NCBI GenBank assembly: GCA_963757065.1
Contig: CAVWQC010000001.1
Span: 62,001-126,000, forward strand
Length of the DNA: 64,000 nucleotides
Direction: 5' to 3'
DNA from: PNON01 sp963757065
GTDB taxonomy: Bacteria > Chloroflexota > Anaerolineae > Anaerolineales > Anaerolineaceae
A program made the position numbers and the translations under genes. Every line of letters begins with the position of its first letter. Within the stretch, counting starts at the first letter, position 1. Below are positions 58,000 through 64,000 of the stretch, piece after piece. The notes under the pieces were generated by a model. It searched no databases. It was not told the origin of the DNA and saw only the letters and a list, made by a program, of their open reading frames with translations.

Positions 58000-58206
58000 G
58001 AACGGTATTTTAATATAATTTCTTGTAACAATTTCTCAACTTACAATGAAGAATAATTTGTAAGATTATTTATTATCAATTTCTGGGGGACGAATAAAAA
58101 TGGGATAATTTCAAAAATTAAGAATATATTGTGCCATTAATAATAAAGTACAAATAAAAACTACCTCCACCAACTAAGAATTAATAAAATTTTTATGCGC
58201 GGAAAT

Positions 58207-58233
58207 TCAAGGTATTTTATATTTTGGCGATAC
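58207..58233 (+). promoter_or_regulatory. Sigma-28-like promoter of flagellin 1
   Basis: TCAAGGTA, 11 bases, GGCGATAC. This matches the form TAAAGTTT-N11-GCCGATAA of FliA promoters at most positions. The same arrangement is found upstream of flagellin 2. It predicts a leader of about 195 bases. Confidence 0.6.
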
Positions 58234-58266
58234 CAGTTAGAGGAAAAATTTCACTTAAATAGGTTT

Positions 58267-58434
58267 AGGAGGCAGCTTATAGAGAGAACCCTCACATCTG
58301 AATAAAGAACTCCACCATCTTGCGGTAAAGACAGGATACGCGGGCTAACTGTCAAGAAGAAAAAAATAGCCCGCATAAACCATAAAGAAATACCAGGGGA
58401 AGGATCCCCGGTCCAACAAACAAGGAGGTTTGAA
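58267..58434 (+). promoter_or_regulatory. Structured 5' leader of flagellin 1
   Basis: It is conserved with the leader at 59976. Elements: AGGAGGCAGCTTAT; CCACCATCTTGCGGTAAAGA and CAGGAT; hairpin GCGGGCT (58340-58346) with AGCCCGC (58368-58374); hairpin CCAGGGG/CCCCGG (58393-58411); then ACAAGGAGG seven bases before ATG. The first hairpin's loop is A-rich. Not a riboswitch class I recognise. Confidence 0.55.
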
Positions 58435-59685
58435 ATGGCAGATAATGATGTCACCAGGATTGCTGGTAATATTGGCGCAATGAATGCGCTGAACGCTTTA
58501 TCGATAATCAACAAACAACTCTCAGTACACACTAGCCGCTTAGCGACTGGTAAACGTATCAACAGCGCTGCTGACGATCCGGCTGGATTGACAATTGCGA
58601 CCAAAATGATGGCTCGCAGTGAAGGTTTAAAAGTCTCATTGAATAATATCGGTGACGCTAAGAACCTGTTAGCAGTTGCTGAATCTGGTCTCGGTAGAAT
58701 TAATGATATCCTGATCCAGATGCGCAATAAAGCAGAGCAAGGTGCTTCAGATACAATGGGACAGGCTGAGCGTCAGGTTCTTATTGACCAGATGTCAGCA
58801 TATTCCAAGCAAATTGACGATGTTGTCGCTCAGACCAAGTGGGCAAGTGGTACCGGTGCAAAAAGCTTGATCGGCGGCGAATATGATGCAACCGCTCTTA
58901 CATTCCAGACCGGTGTAGATAGTGGTGAGACCACAACCCTTGATGGCCTACAGAACATGACTGCTTCTGCAGCCGACGGGTTAAATCTCGCAGCTGTCAG
59001 CACTTCAGCAGCTTCCATCGGAACTGTTACCGGAACCGTCAGCACTGCTGCAGCAGGTGCTGCATCCAACCCAAATCTTACAGCATTATCATCGGGTACT
59101 TACCAGGTCTCTGTGACATATAATGGACATAATTCTTCAATCACCTTGACCCGACTCGGTTCTACGGATGCCTTACAAGTGGATGCCGATGGCAACGATG
59201 GTACCGATCCTATCGACGTTGTAGTGCAACATGATTTATGTGTAGGTCAACCTATTGATTTCGGTAACGGGTTAACTGTAACCGTTGCAGCAGGTAGTAC
59301 ATCGGGTACTGCTTCAGGAACAGTCGAATTTGTTGGCCCTGCAGAGGAATATTCTCTGAAGTATAACAATGGAGCCAGCACCCTTAAATCATCTGATAGC
59401 GCATCTACTTTTGCTACTTATATGACCGATATTCAGGGTAAACTGGACGTTGTTTCCAGCCAACTTTCCAAGATCGGCTCACTCAATGGGAGCCTGACAT
59501 TCAAGGAAGATCAGATCTCGGTCGCCCAGATCAACACCGAAGGCGCATACAACCGGATCATGAACGCCAACATGGCTGAAGAACAGGTCAATGCTTCCAA
59601 GCTGATGATCCTGCAGCAAACAGCTACCGCCATGTTAGCCCAGGCGAATGCAGCCCCCCAATTCTTACTCTCACTCTTCCGATAG
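58435..59685 (+). CDS. fliC: Flagellin (copy 1)
   Basis: 416 residues. N-terminal D0/D1 (SIINKQLSVHTSRLATGKRINSAADDPAGLTIA) and C-terminal D1/D0 (ISVAQINTEGAYNRIMNANMAEEQ, ending QFLLSLFR). It forms the flagellar filament. Central region about 200-315 is variable (hypervariable D2/D3 zone). N- and C-terminal thirds are nearly identical at the DNA level to copy 2. A terminator hairpin with a T-tract follows. Confidence 0.96.
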   Translation: MADNDVTRIAGNIGAMNALNALSIINKQLSVHTSRLATGKRINSAADDPAGLTIATKMMARSEGLKVSLNNIGDAKNLLAVAESGLGRINDILIQMRNKAEQGASDTMGQAERQVLIDQMSAYSKQIDDVVAQTKWASGTGAKSLIGGEYDATALTFQTGVDSGETTTLDGLQNMTASAADGLNLAAVSTSAASIGTVTGTVSTAAAGAASNPNLTALSSGTYQVSVTYNGHNSSITLTRLGSTDALQVDADGNDGTDPIDVVVQHDLCVGQPIDFGNGLTVTVAAGSTSGTASGTVEFVGPAEEYSLKYNNGASTLKSSDSASTFATYMTDIQGKLDVVSSQLSKIGSLNGSLTFKEDQISVAQINTEGAYNRIMNANMAEEQVNASKLMILQQTATAMLAQANAAPQFLLSLFR

Positions 59686-59724
59686 AGGGAGCAACTAACG
59701 CTGTAATTCCGCAGATGGTTTGAT

Positions 59725-59762
59725 AGCGGGGAGCACCAGAGATGGTGCCCCCGCTTATTTTT
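59725..59762 (+). terminator. Terminator of flagellin 1
   Basis: AGCGGGG..AGCACCA, loop GAGA, TGGTGC..CCCCGCT, then TATTTTT. A strong hairpin with a T-tract. The same hairpin follows copy 2, but without a T-tract. Confidence 0.85.
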
Positions 59763-59910
59763 CAAAAGGACTCATTCCTTTTTTAAGTCTTATTGGGGTG
59801 ATTACGCTATTTGAATTTCATTTCATTAATTGATACTTTTTTTATTACTCCTAAATTTGAATTTTTTTACATCAATAATTTAAATTAACGCAAATTTTAT
59901 TGATAGAGAT

Positions 59911-59937
59911 TCAAGGTTTTTAACTTACTGACGATAC
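59911..59937 (+). promoter_or_regulatory. Sigma-28-like promoter of flagellin 2
   Basis: TCAAGGTT, 11 bases, GACGATAC, in the same frame and distance to the start as for flagellin 1. The spacer sequence differs between copies while the two boxes are kept. Confidence 0.6.
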
Positions 59938-59975
59938 CAGTATCATACAAAGAAGCATCATTCCGAAATTAATTC

Positions 59976-60145
59976 AGGAGGCAGCTTATTTGAATGATCA
60001 CCCACAACTGATTTTAGAAGTCCACCATCTAGCGGTAAAGACAGGATAAGCGGGCTGACTGTCAAGAATATAAAAAATAGCCCGCATAAACCATAAAGAA
60101 ACACCAGGGGAAGGATCCCCGGCCAAACAAACAAGGAGGTTTGAA
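59976..60145 (+). promoter_or_regulatory. Structured 5' leader of flagellin 2
   Basis: Same blocks as at 58267: AGGAGGCAGCTTAT, AGCGGTAAAGACAGGATAAG, hairpin GCGGGCT (60050-60056) and AGCCCGC (60079-60085), CCAGGGG/CCCCGG, and ACAAGGAGG. The sequences between the first blocks have diverged, so the conserved parts stand out. Confidence 0.55.
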
Positions 60146-61396
60146 ATGGCAGATAATGATGTCACCAGGATTGCTGGTAATATTGGCGCAATGAATGCGC
60201 TGAACGCTTTATCGATAATCAACAAACAACTCTCAGTACACACTAGCCGCTTAGCGACTGGTAAACGTATCAACAGCGCTGCTGACGATCCGGCTGGATT
60301 GACAATTGCGACCAAAATGATGGCTCGCAGTGAAGGTTTAAAAGTCTCATTGAATAATATCGGTGACGCTAAGAACCTGTTAGCAGTTGCTGAATTTGGT
60401 CTCGGTAGAATTAACGATATCCTGATCCAGATGCGCAATAAAGCAGAGCAAGGTGCTTCAGATACAATGGGACAGGCTGAGCGTCAGGTTCTTATTGACC
60501 AGATGTCAGCATATTCCAAGCAAATTGACGATGTTGTCGCTCAGACCAAGTGGGCAAGTGGTACCGGTGCAAAAAGCTTGATCGGCGGCGAATATGATGC
60601 AACCGCTCTTACATTCCAGACCGGTGTAGATAGTGGTGAGACCACAACCCTTGATGGCCTACAGAACATGACTGCTTCTGCAGCCGACGGGTTAAATCTC
60701 GCAGCTGTCAGTACTTCAGCAGCTTCCATCGGAACAGTAACCGGAACCGTTAGCACTGCCGCTGCTGCTGCAAAATCCAACCCCAATCTGGTTGACTTAT
60801 CCTCAGGAACATACAAAGTCTCAGTGTCCTATGCAGCTATTTCTTCAATCACCCTGACCAGGCTCGATTCTACGGATGCCTTACAGGTGGATGCTGACGG
60901 CGCAGATGGTACCGATCCTATCGATGTCGTAGTGCAAAAGAACATAAGTGCTTCCGGTGTTGTTGATTTTGGTAATGGCCTTACTGTTACCGTCGGCGTA
61001 GGTACTGTGGGTACCGCTGCTGCTACAGGAACAGTCGAATTTGTTGGCCCTGCAGAGGAATATTCTCTGAAGTACAACAATGGTGCAAGCACCCTTAAAT
61101 CATCCGATAGCGCATCAACTTTCGCTACCTACATGACCGATATTCAGGGTAAACTGGACGTTGTTTCCAGCCAACTTTCCAAGATCGGTTCACTCAATGG
61201 GAGCCTGACATTCAAGGAAGATCAGATCTCGGTCGCCCAGATCAACACCGAAGGCGCATACAACCGGATCATGAACGCCAACATGGCTGAAGAACAGGTC
61301 AATGCTTCCAAGCTGATGATCCTGCAGCAAACAGCTACCGCCATGTTAGCCCAGGCGAATGCAGCCCCGCAATTCTTACTCTCACTCTTCCGATAG
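60146..61396 (+). CDS. fliC: Flagellin (copy 2)
   Basis: 416 residues, as copy 1. The first about 205 residues differ by one residue (Phe for Ser in VAEFGLGR). The last about 100 are identical. The centre (about 206-315) has many substitutions and short indels that leave the length unchanged. It probably forms a mixed filament or a second antigenic type. Confidence 0.96.
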   Translation: MADNDVTRIAGNIGAMNALNALSIINKQLSVHTSRLATGKRINSAADDPAGLTIATKMMARSEGLKVSLNNIGDAKNLLAVAEFGLGRINDILIQMRNKAEQGASDTMGQAERQVLIDQMSAYSKQIDDVVAQTKWASGTGAKSLIGGEYDATALTFQTGVDSGETTTLDGLQNMTASAADGLNLAAVSTSAASIGTVTGTVSTAAAAAKSNPNLVDLSSGTYKVSVSYAAISSITLTRLDSTDALQVDADGADGTDPIDVVVQKNISASGVVDFGNGLTVTVGVGTVGTAAATGTVEFVGPAEEYSLKYNNGASTLKSSDSASTFATYMTDIQGKLDVVSSQLSKIGSLNGSLTFKEDQISVAQINTEGAYNRIMNANMAEEQVNASKLMILQQTATAMLAQANAAPQFLLSLFR

Positions 61397-61435
61397 AGGG
61401 AGCAACTAACACTGTAATTCCGCAGATGGTTTGAT

Positions 61436-61466
61436 AGCGGGGAGCACCAGAAATGGTGCCCCCGCT
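61436..61466 (+). other. Hairpin after flagellin 2 (no T-tract)
   Basis: AGCGGGGAGCACCA, loop GAAA, TGGTGCCCCCGCT, as in the first copy, but followed by CTACCATAAA. The lack of a T-tract suggests partial read-through into fliD. Confidence 0.6.
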
Positions 61467-61502
61467 CTACCATAAAAAAGAAACGGCAAAAAGAGGTTCT
61501 AA

Positions 61503-63224
61503 ATGGCAAACACAATCGGAAATCTTGACCCAGTTTTTACAGAACTCATCAACAATCTAATGATCCTGGAACAGCAGCCATTAGTCCGATTAACCCAGCA
61601 AAAAGATGACCTGGCTGCCAAGAAAGCTATTTATGTCGACCTCCAAAGCCGTTTGGAAGCATTGAAATCTTCGGTTTCAACATTAAAAAGTAGTGATCCA
61701 TTTTATAATTTCACTCCAGGCAGGAAAGTCTCATTTACAAATATCACCACCGGATTCACAGTAGCATCAGCTGCTGTAAGTACTTCTGCTGTTCCAGGTG
61801 AATATCAAATTACCGATATCACCTCTCTGGCCAAAGAACACCGGGTTAGGTCAGAACGCCAGCTTTCCACCGATCAGGCATTAGGATTAACTGCAGGAAG
61901 CATAGTACTTGGTGGAGAGACATCGCGATCAGTTGCAGCAGAAACAGCAAATACCACCATATCCACCTTTGGTACAACCACTCTGGATACTGGTCGACAA
62001 GAATTAGGTTCTGGTACGTATTATGTTGAGACGCGGCTGAACGATACAGTGCAGCAATTCAGGGTAGTTGACTCAAATGGAAAATCCGTATCCATCCTTT
62101 CATCAGGAGGGACGGCATACACTTCCGATTGGCAGACACTACCTGCAGCAGGCACTTATAACACCGGTCGTGGACTGACATTTAGCATCAGTTCTGACTT
62201 TACTTCGGGAACAAAGGGCAGCGGTGCTGCGAGCATAAGCTATACAGCCAAAGGTGCTGAGCTGGAAATCACAGCCACTGATACCCTCAACGATATCATG
62301 GGTAAGATCAACAACGCCAGTTATGCCGCAGGTCAGGGTGTACGTGCCTCGATCGTCGATAAACAATTGATCTTGTCAGCACAAGAGACCGGGATCGAAC
62401 ATTCGGTGATCGCCAGCGGCGAAGCACTCATTACTCTGGGTATATTAAAGCCAGCAACTGACCCTATTACTCCAAATGATTTTAAAAACCAGATGCAGGC
62501 CGCCTCTAATGCGATCTTTAAGGTGAATAACCTGAGCGTAGAGCGCAGTACAAATACCGGATTAACTGATGTGATCTCAGGTGTCACCTTGAACCTGGCC
62601 AGTGATGCACTTGGAAAAAACGCTACAATGGTGATCAGTGGAGATTCCACTCCCCAAAAGAACACATTAAATGATTTCCTGACCAAATTCAACGCCCTGA
62701 CCAGTTATATCGGACAGAAATCTCTCGTAACGAAAAATGCTGATGGCAAATATACCCGTGGTCCATTATCTTCAGATATGTCCATTTCTTCATTGCGGCA
62801 GGATCTGTTCAGATTGACAGGTGGAACCATCAGTAACAATGGAATTTATAAAAATTTGGGCGAGATCGGCATAACAATAAACGACAGTATGAGTGCTGTA
62901 CTGTCAGATTCGAGTAAACTCGAAAAAGCACTTGCAACAAATCCAAATGAAGTCAAGTATATGCTTGATAGTCTGATGACCGGATTGCAGGCAAAATTAA
63001 ATAATTATGTTGGTACTAAGAGTTATGTAGACCAATCCATAAAATCTGCTGATGATCAGACTAAATCGTTGAATTCCCGCATGGCATTGATGAAAGCACA
63101 GCTCGAAGTTAGGCAGCAGAATTTAATAAATGTGTATGCAGAAGCTCAAGCGCAGATACAATCGATGGCTTATGAAAGGCAGACATTGACAAGTATCATC
63201 TCATCAGTTTCTTATTCTGCATAG
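61503..63224 (+). CDS. fliD: Flagellar filament cap FliD
   Basis: 573 residues. Coiled-coil ends typical of FliD: N-terminus with LDPVFTELINNLMILEQQPLVRL and C-terminus with SADDQTKSLNSRMALMKAQLEVRQQNLINVY. Central beta domains include SLAKEHRVRSERQL and EYNLTD-like FliD_N/FliD_C folds. It caps the filament and helps flagellin fold. AAGAGGT precedes the ATG. FlaG and FliS follow on the same strand. Confidence 0.93.
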   Translation: MANTIGNLDPVFTELINNLMILEQQPLVRLTQQKDDLAAKKAIYVDLQSRLEALKSSVSTLKSSDPFYNFTPGRKVSFTNITTGFTVASAAVSTSAVPGEYQITDITSLAKEHRVRSERQLSTDQALGLTAGSIVLGGETSRSVAAETANTTISTFGTTTLDTGRQELGSGTYYVETRLNDTVQQFRVVDSNGKSVSILSSGGTAYTSDWQTLPAAGTYNTGRGLTFSISSDFTSGTKGSGAASISYTAKGAELEITATDTLNDIMGKINNASYAAGQGVRASIVDKQLILSAQETGIEHSVIASGEALITLGILKPATDPITPNDFKNQMQAASNAIFKVNNLSVERSTNTGLTDVISGVTLNLASDALGKNATMVISGDSTPQKNTLNDFLTKFNALTSYIGQKSLVTKNADGKYTRGPLSSDMSISSLRQDLFRLTGGTISNNGIYKNLGEIGITINDSMSAVLSDSSKLEKALATNPNEVKYMLDSLMTGLQAKLNNYVGTKSYVDQSIKSADDQTKSLNSRMALMKAQLEVRQQNLINVYAEAQAQIQSMAYERQTLTSIISSVSYSA

Positions 63225-63311
63225 AATATTGTTATCGATTTATTGCTTTAGTATAGACAGGCTAAGGATAGCTAGTTAAAGAAGGTTAAGGCAAGGATGC
63301 CGGAGGCCAAA

Positions 63312-63647
63312 ATGTCAATAGAACAAGTACCCAAAATTAGCAGTGTGGACGTAGAACGACAGGCTGTAAATGCCTCAATCGTTATCCATCAACAGGTAGA
63401 TCCAGTAAAACAGCCGGATCAACAGGCAAAACCTGTCGAACAGAAAAAAGAGGATAAAAAAGCGGAATCTCAAAAACATACCGCTGCGCTCTCAGGCGAT
63501 ATCAGTCTGAGATTTCTCGTCGATGATGACACCCATGCCATAACGATACTGGTTGTCGATCGGGCTAGTCAGAAAGTGATCCGCTCGATCCCGCCCGAAG
63601 AGATGGGCAAATTCCAGGGTGGCAATCTCTTCGATTATTTCGCCTGA
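63312..63647 (+). CDS. flaG: FlaG-family protein
   Basis: 111 residues. C-terminal FlaG domain: ISLRFLVDDDTHAITILVVDRASQKVIRSIPPEEM. A low-complexity Lys/Gln/Glu linker precedes. ATG 63312 is chosen because GGAGG lies five bases upstream; ATG 63297 is also in frame. FlaG is thought to modulate filament length. Confidence 0.9.
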   Translation: MSIEQVPKISSVDVERQAVNASIVIHQQVDPVKQPDQQAKPVEQKKEDKKAESQKHTAALSGDISLRFLVDDDTHAITILVVDRASQKVIRSIPPEEMGKFQGGNLFDYFA

Positions 63648-63763
63648 TCAATTGACGGTAAAAATATTTAGACGATTTTTACGCCGGGATAGTTCAAGTC
63701 TTGCTCATTTCTGTCGATAAAAGAACCATAGCGATAAATTATTAGTGCCCAGGAGCATAGCCA

Positions 63764-64000
63764 TGTATCAACAAGCATCTTACAGAAACCAGGAATATCG
63801 AACTCAAGACGTTATGGGCGCCAGCCCAATTCGATTAGTAGTGATGGCTTATACCCTGGCAATCACCGCTTGTGAGCAGCAAGATTTTGAACGTGCCACG
63901 AAGTCGATTTCCGTTTTACGTGATGCATTGAATTTTGATTATCCTGAAGTATCTGTTGGCTTATTTAGACTTTATCAATGGTGCCTGGATTGTATTCGCC
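63764..64000 (+). CDS. fliS: Flagellar export chaperone FliS (C-terminus outside window)
   Basis: 79 residues are readable. The N-terminus NQEYRTQDVMGASPIRLVVM and helices AITACEQQDFERATKSISVL..ALNFDYPE match FliS, which binds flagellin's C-terminus. The frame is open at 64000. AGGAGCATAGCC precedes the ATG. Confidence 0.9.

Overview
The window looks like part of a chromosome or metagenome-assembled genome from an anaerobic Chloroflexota bacterium, probably class Anaerolineae. This is inference. It rests on lipoproteins with long Thr/Pro linkers, three LysM/M23 lipoproteins in a row, DUF4386 membrane proteins, a SUMF1-like lipoprotein, hydrogenase maturation genes, formate-tetrahydrofolate ligase and a selenocysteine pathway. 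No rRNA is present to confirm it. One tRNA (Pro, CGG) is present.

Layout. 1-7.2 kb (minus): an ABC exporter cut by the window edge; a ferredoxin-hypA-hypB operon in which hypA appears to start at ATA; a SUMF1-like lipoprotein; and a zinc-ribbon / L7/L12-like / beta-propeller membrane protein. 7.3-9.2 kb: an MFS exporter and a cupin. 9.3-11.8 kb: an AT-rich accessory island with a TIR-domain protein and a large treble-clef-repeat protein carrying a putative nuclease domain, a candidate defence locus. 12-19.7 kb: small stress or accessory genes (flavodoxin, two DinB, CDF-like, DsrE, CPBP, MDR oxidoreductase, DUF4386 genes and their decayed fragments). 19.9-24.5 kb: a MalT/LuxR regulator, tRNA-Pro and a GAF histidine kinase. 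24.5-32.5 kb (plus): two polysaccharide deacetylases, a HIT protein, three tandem LysM-M23 lipoproteins and an AAC(3)-like acetyltransferase. 32.5-38.8 kb (minus): OsmC, a selenocysteine-containing protein disulfide oxidoreductase with an in-frame UGA and a SECIS-like hairpin, anti-sigma and ECF sigma factors, TsaD, an M24 peptidase, SelA and a membrane protein. 39-40.8 kb: two secreted sortase-like proteins, with two tandem c-di-GMP-I (GEMM) riboswitches separated by a terminator. 41-48.7 kb (plus): a eukaryote-like formate-THF ligase, CPBP, DUF4184, DUF1801, an AAC(6')-like enzyme, membrane proteins and a thioesterase. 48.7-55.7 kb (minus): an exonuclease-DinG fusion, a VIT-VWA protein and a glycosyltransferase-TPR protein. 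56-64 kb (plus): a degenerate GGDEF protein, a methyltransferase, then a flagellar filament cluster (two flagellins, FliD, FlaG and FliS, the last cut by the window edge).

How the genes fit together. HypA/HypB, the ferredoxin and formate-THF ligase suggest hydrogen and one-carbon metabolism. SelA and a Sec-encoding gene on the same strand 3.3 kb apart show that selenocysteine is used. Cyclic-di-GMP control is visible both as riboswitches and as a GGDEF-like protein that has lost its catalytic motif but kept an inhibitory-site RxxD. Both flagellins have a sigma-28-like promoter and a conserved structured leader.

Caution. I resolved about 20 single-base frameshifts in 13 genes, including tsaD, selA and dinG. 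About 17 are one extra base, often in a short homopolymer. This points to an indel-prone assembly more than to real decay. Coordinates of those genes are given for the whole interrupted locus.
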